Shown piece after piece: positions 34,915 through 43,147 of a stretch of DNA of 43,147 nucleotides. Each line of letters opens with the position of its first letter. The stretch's first letter is position 1. The stretch is from NCBI RefSeq assembly GCF_002933775.1, contig NZ_BEWV01000099.1, positions 1 to 43,147 on the forward strand, given 5' to 3'. This DNA comes from Prevotella sp. MGM1 (GTDB lineage Bacteria > Bacteroidota > Bacteroidia > Bacteroidales > Bacteroidaceae). The position numbers and the translations under genes were made by a program. The notes beneath the pieces were generated by a model. The model did no database searches. It was not told the DNA's origin and saw nothing but the letters and a program-made list of their open reading frames with translations.

Positions 34915-35140
34915 ATGCAAAATTAAGAAAAGTTTATGAACTAACATTCTTTTGTGAGCTGTTTTTGCAAAATTACGAATATTTTTCAGGAAATAAGCAG
35001 GTAATGTCCGGAAACTGTAAAGATTTTACTTGGTTGTATAATTGTTTTCAACAACCGTCCGTATATAATCCCATGAATAATTATTTGTAAACTTTTTTAC
35101 CCGTAAAATATGGTAGGGTAAAGTGTGGATGATATAATAC

Positions 35141-35173
35141 AAAAAAAGGGTGTCCAAACCTAATGGATACCCT
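35141..35173 (-). terminator. Intrinsic terminator after tRNA-Leu
   Basis: On the minus strand AGGGTATCC pairs with GGACACCCT (one G-U pair) around a 9-base loop, and seven T residues follow. Confidence 0.85.
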
Positions 35174-35185
35174 CTTTGACTAATG

Positions 35186-35267
35186 TGCGCCTGATAGGAC
35201 TCGAACCTACACGTCGCAAAACACCAGATCCTAAGTCTGGCGCGTCTACCAATTTCGCCACAGGCGC
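35186..35267 (-). tRNA. tRNA-Leu, anticodon UAG
   Basis: On the minus strand the 7-base acceptor arms GCGCCTG and CAGGCGC close a cloverleaf with D-arm GGCGAAATTGGTAGACGC, anticodon stem CCAGA/TCTGG around loop CTTAGGA (anticodon TAG, reads CUA codons), a short class II variable arm (TGTTTTGCGACGT region) and T-arm loop GGTTCGAGTCC. The 3' CCA is not encoded. It is a single-gene transcript with its own promoter and terminator. Confidence 0.97.
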
Positions 35268-35321
35268 ATTTGCGAACTGTTGAAGACCGGCTCTCCGGTG
35301 TTGATTTCACATTTGCGGATG

Positions 35322-35353
35322 CAAAGATACGCAGAATTTGGGTATCGGCCAAA
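35322..35353 (-). promoter_or_regulatory. Promoter of tRNA-Leu
   Basis: On the minus strand TTTG (35353-35350), a 20-base spacer and TATCTTTG (35329-35322) match both consensus boxes. It lies directly after the S41 peptidase stop codon. Confidence 0.8.
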
Positions 35354-35367
35354 TAAAAAAGGGATTT

Positions 35368-36402
35368 TTATTGCGATAGCAATACGCGGGCGTACTCTAT
35401 TATCGTGTCATGTCCGCGTGCGAAGTCTCCGTCTGTAAGCGATACTTTGTGGTCGGGAGATATGCCGAATTCCGTCGATTGCTTGTTTCTGTCATACATC
35501 GGGCATGCCGAGAAGCGTACTCCCCATCCGTTTGGGAGCATGCTGCTGAATGGCAATCCGGCTCCGCCTCCCGTCCTGTCGCCTACGATAGTCGATTGTG
35601 GGGCGCATTTCATGTATTTCACGAACTCGTTGGCCGCACTGTATACTTTCCTGTTCGTAAGCACGCATACACGTTTCTGCCATCTTATATTTGAAGAGGG
35701 GCTGATGCGTTGCTCTTTCATCTCCGAGAAATCATTATGTCCCATGCCGGTCTTGTGCCTTATGTATCCCACTGTTGCCGGTTCGTTGAAGAACCGTGCC
35801 GCAAACCGCTCCGCTGTGGTCAGCGTCCCTCCGCTGTTTCCTCTTATGTCTATTATCAGTCCGCGGCAGGTCATCAGGTGCATGAACATCTCGTCGAGAT
35901 TGCCTTCTCCTATGCCGTTTGTGAAGCTCTCGTATCTCACATAGCCTATGTTGTCGTCGAGCACTCGGTATTTCAATCCCGCCGCAATCTTGTAGTCTGT
36001 GCCGAGGTAGCGTCTCAACAGCGTGTCGCTGACGTTTGCCGGAAAGTTCTCGTGCCAGCTCCAGTATCGTGCGAAGTCATAGGATGTCGACAGGTTGACA
36101 TGCCCGTCGCGCAGTTCGCCCAGCATGTCGGCCAGCACCTCGAAGAGTTGGTCGCTTGTCATGCCGTTGTTTATCCTCACTTTATATTTGTTGTATGTCT
36201 CGTTCCAGTCGAGGCCATACTCCTTGTTTTTGTAGTCGAAGAAACAATAATGCTCGTCTATAATCCTCCATAGTGCCTCGAAGTTGCCTTGCGGGGAGTT
36301 GTCATATTCCTCTTCGTCCACGCATGCTGTCATGGTCGCGGCGATGATAATTGCCGTCAGCATGGCGCGGCATACGTTCAGTGCGTTTTTTAACATGCTC
36401 AT
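35368..36402 (-). CDS. S41-family peptidase lipoprotein
   Basis: A 344-residue lipoprotein (Cys27, MTACVDEEE). It has the LRDGHVNL motif at 97-104 and the strand [12 protein letters not shown] at 181-192. The nucleophile motif VYSAANEF has Ser255. DRTGGGAG at 275-282 and [10 protein letters not shown] at 311-320 complete the S41 (C-terminal processing/tricorn-like) peptidase core. No PDZ domain is obvious between the N-terminal helical part and the catalytic part. It should act at the envelope on exported proteins. The start overlaps the stop of the DUF3316 gene (ATGA), so it is translationally coupled; Met at 36396 is an alternative start. Confidence 0.9.
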   Translation of the reverse strand: MSMLKNALNVCRAMLTAIIIAATMTACVDEEEYDNSPQGNFEALWRIIDEHYCFFDYKNKEYGLDWNETYNKYKVRINNGMTSDQLFEVLADMLGELRDGHVNLSTSYDFARYWSWHENFPANVSDTLLRRYLGTDYKIAAGLKYRVLDDNIGYVRYESFTNGIGEGNLDEMFMHLMTCRGLIIDIRGNSGGTLTTAERFAARFFNEPATVGYIRHKTGMGHNDFSEMKEQRISPSSNIRWQKRVCVLTNRKVYSAANEFVKYMKCAPQSTIVGDRTGGGAGLPFSSMLPNGWGVRFSACPMYDRNKQSTEFGISPDHKVSLTDGDFARGHDTIIEYARVLLSQ

Positions 36403-37220
36403 GGCCTGTAATGAATTAGTTTGAATTGCTTCACAAATCCTATCATGAACCTGTGCGAATAGACGTGCGATTTCAGATTGTTCACCTGTGCCTGGCGGTA
36501 ATCGCCGAGGTAGCCTGCTCTCAGCGTCGTGCGCCTGCCAATGTTGACGTCTATGGAAATCATCTGTCTGAAATTGGGCATGCTGACAAGTGTTGTCGGA
36601 ACGATGTTGTGATCGTAGTCACCTCGTGAAAATATTTCGTAGTACGATTGCCCGTAGTTGGGACTGAACATAATTCCGGCCAGCGGCACGTCGAGTTCGT
36701 AGCGTACGGCCAGCGGAATGTTTCCTGCCTTGAACCTGTATGTTGCTATTCCAGACGGCATAATGCCGATGCCCATTCTTGCCTGGGCCGGATTGTTTCC
36801 GTTTGATGTGTTGTAGATAAAGCCCAGTTCTGCGTTTGCCAGCGCTCCCGCCTGCAGTGTGAGCCTGTCGCCGAGCAGATCCCATCTTCGGTATTTGCCC
36901 CAGAAGAAACTATATGAGCCTTCCATTTCGTCTGCCGTGTCGCTGCGATTGTGTGTGAGTGACAGTCCGGCCTGATGCTGTATGACAGTGCTCCACCGCC
37001 TTTCCGGTTTGCGACGTTCGGTGACGGACAGGAAAGACATGCCCGTGCCGCTGAAATGTTCTTGCGAAAGATAAGTGTCGAGCAACTTGGTGGTTCCGGC
37101 TCCGATCATGTATGCAGACGTGGTTGTCCTGCCGTCTGCCACAGAGTCTGTCTGTGCCGATATTCCCGTGCAGCACAACAACAACAACAGTGCGGCGGGT
37201 ATGGTTTTAATTGTTTTCAT
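36399..37220 (-). CDS. DUF3316 outer-membrane beta-barrel protein
   Basis: A 273-residue protein with signal peptide ending near residue 22 (CTGISAQ) and strands such as [63 protein letters not shown] and [15 protein letters not shown]. This corresponds to DUF3316, a Bacteroidetes outer-membrane protein family of unknown function. It overlaps the end of parC by 14 bases and the start of the S41 gene by 4, so the three form a tight operon. Linkage of an envelope protein to parC is probably historical rather than functional. Confidence 0.82.
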   Translation of the reverse strand: MKTIKTIPAALLLLLCCTGISAQTDSVADGRTTTSAYMIGAGTTKLLDTYLSQEHFSGTGMSFLSVTERRKPERRWSTVIQHQAGLSLTHNRSDTADEMEGSYSFFWGKYRRWDLLGDRLTLQAGALANAELGFIYNTSNGNNPAQARMGIGIMPSGIATYRFKAGNIPLAVRYELDVPLAGIMFSPNYGQSYYEIFSRGDYDHNIVPTTLVSMPNFRQMISIDVNIGRRTTLRAGYLGDYRQAQVNNLKSHVYSHRFMIGFVKQFKLIHYRP

Positions 37221-39960
37221 CAGGGAAAAGGCTCAACTGTCCGGTAATCTCGTCTATCACTTGCTGCTCCGACTTGCCTGCGTCGGGATCCATGTTTTCC
37301 GGTTGCGTTACCGCGCTGCCGGTGGCTTTGCCGTCGTCCGTTTTGCCGTTTCCGTCGTTTCCTTCATCCTGTTCGTTGTCACTCATGTCCTGTTCCGGCT
37401 CGGGAAATCTTATCGGTTCCAGCTCCTCTATGCTTTCTATGTGCCATGTGGTTATGCGCTTGCCTTTGGCCTTGAAGCCTTTTACGGCGATAAACTGTTC
37501 GGCATCTATCTCCAGCGGTTCCCGGAACTCGTCCGCTCCGTTGAACGTGACTTTTATCCTCGGGTAAACCTGGTCGGTGAGCAGCACCGGACGACTGTTG
37601 GCGTTGTCTCCCAGATAGCTTTGCTTGCGCCGTGTGGCCTCCATTTGGAAACGCTTTATATATGGGTATCCGTCATTGTCCGCATCGAACAGCACGGCCG
37701 TCCACACTTTGGCGGCATCGAATTTCTCTATTATCTTAATATTGTCCTCGTAGTGGTTGTTCACGTCGAAGTTGGTGAGATAGAACTCGCCGTTGGTCAG
37801 TATCACCAGTATCATGTCGTCGTCATTGAACTCTCCCAGCAGCGTGCCGTGGTCATCATAGTTCAGTCGCTTCACGTCGGCGTCGAACCAAACCTTGCGC
37901 CCGCCGAGCGTTGAGTGCCCGTGGCTCTTCAGTCCAATTCTGTTTACCTGTTTTTTTGTCAGAATGTTGCCTTTTGACGTGCGGCCTTTGATTATCACTT
38001 CCGAGAAGTCCTTTTCGAGGAATATGCTTGTCTTGCGTTTCGACTGCACCTCCATCGGGTCGAGCGTCACTTTGATAATCTCGGCCTCGCCGTTGGGATT
38101 GGCCGTGAAGTACATCACTTTCGAGCCCGGTGTGCCTGAGGTGAGGTCGTTCTCGCGGTCGCGCGATATTCCCGTCACGTTGAAGCGCTTGATGTAGCAA
38201 GGGCCTTTTCGGCCGTCTCGGTATACCACGTTGTATATAGTCCGCTTGTCGTTCTTTTTGAAAACGCCGAGATGCAGTATGTTTTTGCCCACGAATATCT
38301 TGTCGGCCACGCGCACCACCTTGTATTTTCCGTCTTTGTAGAAGATGATGATGTCGTCTATGTCGGAGCAGTTGCACACGAACTCGTCTTTTTTCAGGCT
38401 TGTACCGATAAATCCGTCCTGCCGGTTGATATACAGTTTCTCGTTGGCTTCTACCACCTTCGATGCCTCGATGGTGTCGAAGTTCCTTATCTCGGTGAGT
38501 CTCGGGTGGTCTTTTCCGTATTTGTCTTTGAGGAAAGTGAACCAGTTGGCCGTCACCTCCACCATGTTGGCCAGGTCGCGGTCGATATTGTCTATCTCGG
38601 CTTTTATGCGAGCCATGAGTTCCTCGGCTTTCTCCTTGTTGAACTTCAGTATGCGCTGCATCTTTATTTCAAGCAGTTTGAGAATGTCGTCTTTCGTCAC
38701 CTCGCGCACCAGTTGGGGATAATACGGCGTGAGACGTTCGTCTATATGCTCGCACACGGTGTCCACGTCGGGCGCCTGTTCAAACTTGCGGTCTTTGTAT
38801 ATGCGTTCCTCGATGAATATCTTTTCGAGCGAGCTGAAATGATATTGTTCGAGCAGTTCGCCCTTGCGTATTTCCAGTTCCCGGCGGATGAGGTCTTTCG
38901 TACGGTCGACAGAGGCTCGCAGCACGTCGCTCACATTGAGGAATTTTGGCTTGTCGTCCTCTATCACACAGCAGTTGGGCGATATGTTCACCTCGCAGTC
39001 GGAGAAGGCGTAGAGTGCGTCGAGTGTCTTGTCGCTCGACACTCCCGGTGCCAGATGCACGATAATCTCCACCTGTGCCGCCGTGTTGTCTTCCACCTTG
39101 CGTGCCTTTATCTTGCCTTTCTCTATCGCCCTGAGAATGGAGTCTATGAGCGTGGCCGTGGTCTTTCCGTATGGTATCTCGCGTATCACGAGTGTCTTGC
39201 TGTCGCGCTTTTCTATCTTAGCCCTTACTTTGAGGCTTCCTCCGCGCTGTCCGTCGTTGTATTTTGATATATCTATGCTTCCGCCTGTGGGGAAGTCGGG
39301 ATACAGCCGGAAGTCCTGGCCGTGCAGATAGCTCACGGCCGCATCGCAGATGTCACAGAAATTGTGCGGCAATATCTTTGAAGACAGACCCACGGCGATG
39401 CCTTCGGCACCCTGCGCCAAGAGCAGCGGGTACTTGACAGGCAGCGTGATAGGCTCTTTGTTTCGCCCGTCATATGATAACTGCCATTCAGTGGTCTTCG
39501 GGTTGAACACCGTGTCGAGAGCGAATTTGGACAATCGTGCCTCGATGTATCGCGGAGCGGCGGCCCGGTCGCCGGTAAGTATGTTTCCCCAGTTGCCCTG
39601 CGTGTCCACGAGCAGGTCTTTCTGTCCTATCTGCACGAGGGCGTCGCCGATGGAGGCGTCGCCGTGCGGGTGAAACTGCATAGTGTGTCCCACGATGTTG
39701 GCCACTTTGTTGTATCGTCCGTCGTCCATGCGTTTCATCGAGTGCAGTATTCTCCGCTGCACGGGTTTCAGCCCGTCCTCGATGTGCGGCACGGCTCTTT
39801 CGAGTATTACGTATGACGCATAGTCGAGAAACCAGCTCTGATACATGCCGCTCAGGTGGTGCACCGCCGATGCGTCGAACCTGTTTACCGGTGTGTAGTC
39901 GGAGTGTTCCCCGTTAATGTTCTCTTCGATAATCTCGTTGTCTGTAATCTCGTCGCTCAT
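37207..39960 (-). CDS. parC: DNA topoisomerase IV subunit A (ParC/GyrA family)
   Basis: A 917-residue type IIA topoisomerase A subunit. Conserved elements are [22 protein letters not shown] at 49-70, [12 protein letters not shown] at 97-108 (the quinolone-determining region) and the active-site tyrosine Tyr138 in [12 protein letters not shown] long coiled-coil region at about 410-480 and a C-terminal beta-pinwheel follow. The pinwheel lacks a clear GyrA box (QRRGGKG), which supports topoisomerase IV rather than gyrase. The last 70 residues are acidic and of low complexity. The protein decatenates DNA with ParE, which is not in the window. It is first of the parC-DUF3316-S41 operon. Confidence 0.93.
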   Translation of the reverse strand: MSDEITDNEIIEENINGEHSDYTPVNRFDASAVHHLSGMYQSWFLDYASYVILERAVPHIEDGLKPVQRRILHSMKRMDDGRYNKVANIVGHTMQFHPHGDASIGDALVQIGQKDLLVDTQGNWGNILTGDRAAAPRYIEARLSKFALDTVFNPKTTEWQLSYDGRNKEPITLPVKYPLLLAQGAEGIAVGLSSKILPHNFCDICDAAVSYLHGQDFRLYPDFPTGGSIDISKYNDGQRGGSLKVRAKIEKRDSKTLVIREIPYGKTTATLIDSILRAIEKGKIKARKVEDNTAAQVEIIVHLAPGVSSDKTLDALYAFSDCEVNISPNCCVIEDDKPKFLNVSDVLRASVDRTKDLIRRELEIRKGELLEQYHFSSLEKIFIEERIYKDRKFEQAPDVDTVCEHIDERLTPYYPQLVREVTKDDILKLLEIKMQRILKFNKEKAEELMARIKAEIDNIDRDLANMVEVTANWFTFLKDKYGKDHPRLTEIRNFDTIEASKVVEANEKLYINRQDGFIGTSLKKDEFVCNCSDIDDIIIFYKDGKYKVVRVADKIFVGKNILHLGVFKKNDKRTIYNVVYRDGRKGPCYIKRFNVTGISRDRENDLTSGTPGSKVMYFTANPNGEAEIIKVTLDPMEVQSKRKTSIFLEKDFSEVIIKGRTSKGNILTKKQVNRIGLKSHGHSTLGGRKVWFDADVKRLNYDDHGTLLGEFNDDDMILVILTNGEFYLTNFDVNNHYEDNIKIIEKFDAAKVWTAVLFDADNDGYPYIKRFQMEATRRKQSYLGDNANSRPVLLTDQVYPRIKVTFNGADEFREPLEIDAEQFIAVKGFKAKGKRITTWHIESIEELEPIRFPEPEQDMSDNEQDEGNDGNGKTDDGKATGSAVTQPENMDPDAGKSEQQVIDEITGQLSLFPDENN

Positions 39961-39987
39961 AAATATTGTTTTATCTCAAATTTGCCT

Positions 39988-40018
39988 CAAAGTTAATGAT
40001 TTTTTTTCAGTCGGCCAA
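39988..40018 (-). promoter_or_regulatory. Promoter of parC operon
   Basis: On the minus strand TTG (40018-40016), a 20-base spacer and TAACTTTG (39995-39988) match the consensus, 28 bases before the parC start codon. Confidence 0.75.
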
Positions 40019-40303
40019 GTTTTGTGCCAAAAGCCTTTGTCGCAGGCAGTCCGTCGTCCGATTGCCATCAGGTGCCAGTAGGGTGTTTTAATTTGGCTGA
40101 TGAAATCGCTGTGTTCTTTCAGTATAGGATAGTAGTTGTAAAAAAATATCCGCAAGCCGACAGCCCGTCGCTTGTGCATATTTATGCGGTTTGTGGGTGC
40201 GGTCGTAGGGAAAATCCTTTGCTTTTTGATAGAAATACGGTTGCCGGCGGCTGTTTTTGTGTCGGGATGGCCGTTGTCGTGCAACGGGCGGTCCGTTGCA
40301 ATG

Positions 40304-40354
40304 CGTTTAGACACCCGTTGCCTTCCGTTTAGTATCCCGTTGCAAGGTAACGGG
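40304..40354 (-). repeat. Dispersed intergenic repeat A, copy 2
   Basis: CGTTTAGAC (40304-40312) and GCAAGGTAACGGG (40342-40354) are the reverse complements of the two blocks of copy 1 (769-819), again 29 bases apart. Surrounding sequence from 40281 to 40354 holds several further CCCGTTGC/GCAACGGG boxes. In both places the unit has the same orientation with respect to the gene downstream of it (glyS here, malQ there). Confidence 0.6.
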
Positions 40355-40401
40355 TATCCGAATGCAAGGCAATAAATGCCCTATAATCATTAATAATATG
40401 C

Positions 40402-40444
40402 AAAAAGCAACAGGCTCGCGACAATTAGTGTCGCGAGCCTGTTG
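40402..40444 (-). terminator. Perfect 16-bp hairpin terminator (minus strand)
   Basis: CAACAGGCTCGCGACA (40408-40423) and TGTCGCGAGCCTGTTG (40429-40444) pair perfectly around ATTAG. In the minus direction the stem is followed by CTTTTTG, an intrinsic terminator; in the plus direction no T-run follows. Confidence 0.7.
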
Positions 40445-40641
40445 GCAAAGCCACGGTCAAGGTGGCGTAATGGTATTAATATGTGACAGGCGGCAGCGGG
40501 GAGTGTGGCATCTCTCTTGCAGGTCAAAAATCACGGTGTCAAAATTTGCATATTTATGCGCTCGGGAGGTTCGGATATACGATCGTGTATGTCATGTTTG
40601 TAAAATTTTATCATAATCATGGGCGATAGGATGATTGTTCT
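40402..40641 (-). ncRNA. Candidate small RNA (minus strand)
   Basis: On the minus strand a promoter TTG-N20-TAAATTTG (40678-40648) is followed after about 200 bases by a perfect 16-bp hairpin and a T5 run (40406-40402). No credible open frame lies between, and the features of tmRNA, RNase P RNA or signal recognition RNA are absent. The transcript would be roughly 240 bases long and run antiparallel to the glyS leader region. It may be a trans-acting RNA; function unknown. Confidence 0.35.
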
Positions 40642-40647
40642 TACCGG

Positions 40648-40678
40648 CAAATTTAGCAAAAAACGCATCGTCATGCAA
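40648..40678 (-). promoter_or_regulatory. Minus-strand promoter of the candidate small RNA
   Basis: TTG (40678-40676), a 20-base spacer and TAAATTTG (40655-40648) on the minus strand. No protein gene lies downstream before parC, some 690 bases away, which has its own promoter. Confidence 0.5.
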
Positions 40679-40844
40679 GCATCATCACGATACACTTCGC
40701 TATATATCGGCGTGTAATTGGTATTGGCGGCAGGAGTGTGAATATGCGTCCTGTTGGCGTAAGACGCACATACTGATGAGTGTTTTTATCCTTTTGCCTC
40801 TCATTTTTATATGGAAAATACCCTTTACTCTCGTGAAAAAAAGG

Positions 40845-40852
40845 TATCTTTG
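40845..40852 (+). promoter_or_regulatory. -7 promoter box of glyS
   Basis: TATCTTTG is a full match to TAnnTTTG, 31 bases before the glyS start codon. The -33 region is poor (TTTA at 40824-40827 with a 17-base spacer). Confidence 0.6.
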
Positions 40853-40883
40853 CATGCAGATTTCGAAATTTACAAAATATATT

Positions 40884-42425
40884 ATGGCACAAGAAGACGT
40901 TTTTAAGAAGATTGTATCCCATTGCAAGGAATACGGTTTCGTGTTTCCCAGCAGCGACATCTATGATGGATTGGGAGCCGTTTACGACTACGGTCAGAAC
41001 GGTGTGGAACTGAAAAACAATATCAAGGAATACTGGTGGAAAAGCATGGTGCTGCTGCACGAGAACATCGTGGGCATAGACTCGGCCATATTCATGCATC
41101 CCACGATATGGAAAGCCAGCGGGCATGTGGACGCGTTTAACGACCCGCTCATCGACAACCGTGACTCGAAGAAGCGTTATCGTGCCGATGTGCTGATAGA
41201 GGACCAGATGGCCAAATACGACGAGAAGATTGAGAAAGAGGTGGCGAAAGCCCGCAAGCGTTTCGGAGACTCGTTCGACGAGGAACAGTATCTGGCAACG
41301 AGTCCGCGCGTGCTCGAGATCAAGCAGAAACGTGATGCGCTGCATGAGCGTTATGCCGAGGCAATGCAGGGTCCCGACTTGGAGGCTCTCAAACAGATAA
41401 TCATCGACGAAGAGATTGTAGACCCTATATCGGGCACCAAGAACTGGACCGATGTGCGCCAGTTCAACCTTATGTTCTCCACGGAGATGGGAGCGTCTGC
41501 CGACAGCTCGAGCAAGATATACCTGCGCCCTGAGACTGCACAGGGAATATTCGTCAACTATCTCAACGTGCAGAAGACCGGCCGCATGAAGATACCTTTC
41601 GGTATAGCCCAGATAGGCAAGGCGTTCCGTAACGAGATTGTGGCGCGCCAGTTTATCTTCCGCATGCGCGAGTTTGAGCAGATGGAGATGCAGTTCTTCG
41701 TGAAGCCGAGCACCGAGCTTGACTGGTTCCCGAAATGGAAGCAGACCCGTATGGCATGGCATCAGGCTCTCGGCTTCGGAGCTGATAACTATCGTTTCCA
41801 CGACCACGACAAACTGGCCCACTATGCCAACGCCGCCACGGATATCGAGTTCCGCATGCCGTTTGGTTTCAAGGAGGTTGAGGGCATACACAGCCGCACC
41901 AACTTCGACTTGTCGCAGCACGAGAAGTTCTCAGGCCGGTCAATAAAATACTTCGACCCGCAGAGCAACGAGAGCTACACTCCGTATGTGATAGAGACGT
42001 CTATCGGCGTGGACCGTATGTTCCTTTCCATCATGTGCCACTCGTTCGAGGAAGAGAAACTTGAAAACGGCGAGACACGTACCGTTCTCAAACTGCCAGC
42101 GGCCCTCGCTCCGGTGAAACTGGCCGTGATGCCGCTTGTCAAGAAAGACGGCCTGCCCGAGAAAGCCCGTGAGATAATAGACAGCCTGCGTTTCCACTTC
42201 AACTGTCAGTACGACGAGAAAGATACCATAGGCAAGCGTTATCGCCGTCAGGACGCAATAGGTACGCCATATTGCGTGACAGTGGATTACGACACGCTGA
42301 AAGACAACACCGTGACACTGCGTTTCCGTGACACGATGGAGCAGGAGAGAGTGAGCATCTCTGAGCTGAACAGCATCATCGAAGACAAGGTGAGCATTGC
42401 GAGCCTTTTGAAAAAACTGCAATAA
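40884..42425 (+). CDS. glyS: Glycyl-tRNA synthetase (single-chain, dimeric class II type)
   Basis: The enzyme charges tRNA-Gly with glycine using ATP in the cytoplasm. The 513-residue protein is of the alpha2 (eukaryote/archaeal-like) type used by Bacteroidetes. It begins MAQEDVFKKIVSHCKEYGFV and has SSDIYDGLGAVYDYG, the class II motif 2 region FRNEIVARQFIFRMREFEQME, a glycine-pocket FEQMEMQFFV and motif 3 GVDRMFLSIM. The C-terminal anticodon-binding domain starts about residue 410 (PVKLAVMPLVKKDGLP). The frame is open from 40635, but family members start at the Met at 40884, and the promoter lies inside the extra frame. The FKBP gene follows its stop directly. Confidence 0.97.
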   Translation: MAQEDVFKKIVSHCKEYGFVFPSSDIYDGLGAVYDYGQNGVELKNNIKEYWWKSMVLLHENIVGIDSAIFMHPTIWKASGHVDAFNDPLIDNRDSKKRYRADVLIEDQMAKYDEKIEKEVAKARKRFGDSFDEEQYLATSPRVLEIKQKRDALHERYAEAMQGPDLEALKQIIIDEEIVDPISGTKNWTDVRQFNLMFSTEMGASADSSSKIYLRPETAQGIFVNYLNVQKTGRMKIPFGIAQIGKAFRNEIVARQFIFRMREFEQMEMQFFVKPSTELDWFPKWKQTRMAWHQALGFGADNYRFHDHDKLAHYANAATDIEFRMPFGFKEVEGIHSRTNFDLSQHEKFSGRSIKYFDPQSNESYTPYVIETSIGVDRMFLSIMCHSFEEEKLENGETRTVLKLPAALAPVKLAVMPLVKKDGLPEKAREIIDSLRFHFNCQYDEKDTIGKRYRRQDAIGTPYCVTVDYDTLKDNTVTLRFRDTMEQERVSISELNSIIEDKVSIASLLKKLQ

Positions 42426-43061
42426 ATGAAGAAAACCAAGATATTAACGCTCGCCATGATACTGTTCTCGATAATGTTGGGAACGGCATCGTGCAGCGAG
42501 GAAGACGATACGGTAGAGGAATTTCCCGACTGGCAGGCTAAAAACAACACTTTCTTCAACCATCTGAGCGATTCGGTGAGCTCACTGCTCGCCGCTGACC
42601 CTGCACGGACGGATTGGAAAAGGATAAAAAGCTGGTCGAAGCCGTCGGATGTGGCAGGCGTCAACGCCGACTATATCATCGTTCACGTGGAAGAGGCCGC
42701 TGCGCCCGAAGTGACCGGGTCGCCCATATATACCGATACGGTTACGGTGAGCTATATGGGCAGACTGCTTCCTTCCGTATCTTATCCTTCGGGCTTTGTG
42801 TTTGACAGGACGTTCGAGGGGGAATATGACAAGGAGCTTAGCGCAAGTGTGAAATTCGCTATCGGCGACCAGAACGGAACCGGTCTTGTAGACGGTTTCG
42901 CCACGGCATTGCAGAACATGCGCCGAGGTGACCGTTGGACGGTGTACATCCCTTATCAGCTTGGCTATAAAAGTACGGCCAGTGGCGGCATTCCCGCATT
43001 CAGCACTCTCATATTCGAGATCGTGCTGCAAGACTATTGGGGAGCGAAAGAAGTTTCTTGA
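42426..43061 (+). CDS. FKBP-type peptidyl-prolyl cis-trans isomerase lipoprotein
   Basis: A 211-residue lipoprotein (lipobox Cys23, GTASCSEED). Residues about 100-205 form the FKBP domain: DTVTVSYMGRLL, SGFVFDRTFEG, GFATALQNMRRGDRWTVYIPYQLGYKS, GIPAFSTLIFEIVLQDY. These supply the conserved Tyr, Phe-Asp, Ile and aromatic lining of the proline pocket. It catalyses prolyl isomerisation in the folding of envelope proteins. It starts at the base after the glyS stop codon, so the two genes are co-transcribed. Lys-rich tail is absent and the length is normal for lipoprotein FKBPs of Bacteroidetes. Confidence 0.92.
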   Translation: MKKTKILTLAMILFSIMLGTASCSEEDDTVEEFPDWQAKNNTFFNHLSDSVSSLLAADPARTDWKRIKSWSKPSDVAGVNADYIIVHVEEAAAPEVTGSPIYTDTVTVSYMGRLLPSVSYPSGFVFDRTFEGEYDKELSASVKFAIGDQNGTGLVDGFATALQNMRRGDRWTVYIPYQLGYKSTASGGIPAFSTLIFEIVLQDYWGAKEVS

Positions 43062-43077
43062 ACAGGAGATTTTTAGG

Positions 43078-43143
43078 AGTTAAGGGAGTTCTTTTTTAGA
43101 GAAGTTAAGGGAGTTAAAGAAGTTGTCGCAGGCTGTCGCCTGC
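43078..43143 (+). repeat. AGTTAAGG-type direct repeats and terminator-like hairpin
   Basis: AGTTAAGGGAGTT occurs at 43078-43090 and 43103-43115, with a further AGTTAAAGAAGTT immediately after. A GCAGGC-TGTC-GCCTGC hairpin follows at 43128-43143 as the window ends. Such AGTTAA-box tracts are commonly intergenic in Bacteroidales. Whether the hairpin terminates the glyS-FKBP transcript depends on the bases beyond the window. Confidence 0.45.
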
Positions 43144-43147
43144 TTGA

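Larger units (their letters stand above)
34623..35140. other. Gene-free region between HTH gene and tRNA-Leu
   Basis: Besides the leader, promoter boxes and palindrome listed separately, the stretch is AT-rich and has no open frame with family resemblance. Two TAATTTTG boxes on the minus strand (34925-34918 and 34975-34968) may be further starts for the HTH transcript. Confidence 0.5.
39961..40883. other. Gene-free divergent region between parC and glyS
   Basis: About 920 bases without a credible protein gene; the frames present are short and without family resemblance. It contains the parC promoter, intergenic repeat A copy 2, a candidate minus-strand small RNA with its own promoter and terminator, and the glyS promoter. 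A stretch at 40207-40240 loosely resembles repeat B in reverse. Confidence 0.6.

Noticed and set aside
35186..35267. tRNA-Leu as an attachment site of an integrated element
   Set aside because: No integrase gene and no repeated tRNA 3' end were seen on either side.
37207..39960. Assignment as GyrA
   Set aside because: The C-terminal domain shows no clear QRRGGKG-type GyrA box and the length and acidic tail fit the Bacteroidetes topoisomerase IV subunit A; not fully excluded without comparing with the second copy in the genome.
40408..40444. Long perfect hairpin as the end of an insertion sequence
   Set aside because: No transposase, no second inverted copy and no target duplication are nearby; a T-run on the minus side fits a terminator better.
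40024..40616. Small plus-strand open frames between parC and glyS
   Set aside because: They cross intergenic repeat A and the perfect hairpin and show no recognisable protein pattern.
43078..43115. Short direct repeats as a CRISPR array
   Set aside because: The units are too short and contiguous, with no spacers of constant length and no cas genes.

Overview
The window is chromosomal DNA from a member of the order Bacteroidales, probably of the Muribaculaceae/Prevotellaceae type (family level is inference). The evidence is a complete gliding/type IX secretion core (porP-gldKLMN), two Mfa1/FimA-type (type V) fimbrial loci full of lipoproteins, DUF3575 and DUF2795 proteins, a 513-residue single-chain glycyl-tRNA synthetase, a CBM20-bearing 4-alpha-glucanotransferase, and Bacteroidetes promoters of the TTTG-N19..21-TAnnTTTG type with no Shine-Dalgarno sequences. 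No rRNA, prophage, insertion sequence or CRISPR array was seen.

Left to right. 1-365 (-): N-terminus of a MalQ-like enzyme. 366-1099: gene-free, carrying two dispersed repeats. 1100-2636 (+): a methyltransferase-like protein, a PduO-type cobalamin adenosyltransferase and a DUF2795 protein, closed by an intrinsic terminator. 3176-13523 (+): fimbrial locus 1, read from a clear promoter at 2927-2957: DUF3575 protein, DUF3868/OmpA-like protein, Mfa1-like fimbrillin, Mfa2/FimB-like anchor, a third fimbrial lipoprotein, a 1015-residue tip-adhesin-like lipoprotein, and a thioredoxin-fold lipoprotein or periplasmic protein. 13686-19558 (+): porP/sprF, gldK, gldL, gldM, gldN. 19666-20277 (+): outer-membrane beta-barrel gene, ended by a bidirectional terminator.

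34622-20366 (-): fimbrial locus 2. It starts with a small HTH regulator whose 5' leader is an elaborate attenuator-like RNA. It continues with DUF3575 protein, DUF5119 anchor, three tandem fimbrillins (the first interrupted by two in-frame UAA codons), a second DUF3575 protein, and a translationally coupled trio (904-residue OmpA-like protein, 706-residue outer-membrane barrel protein, 493-residue TPR protein) that I do not recognise from described fimbrial systems. 35186-35267 (-): tRNA-Leu(UAG). 39960-35368 (-): housekeeping operon parC, DUF3316 protein, S41 peptidase. 39961-40883: divergent gene-free region with a repeat and a candidate small RNA. 40884-43061 (+): glyS and an FKBP-type isomerase.

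The most interesting items are the mutually exclusive RNA structures in front of the HTH gene, the poly-G tracts near the promoters of both fimbrial loci, the fimbrillin gene with two nonsense codons and an otherwise intact frame, the uncharacterised OmpA/barrel/TPR trio, and the composition break inside the tip adhesin gene.
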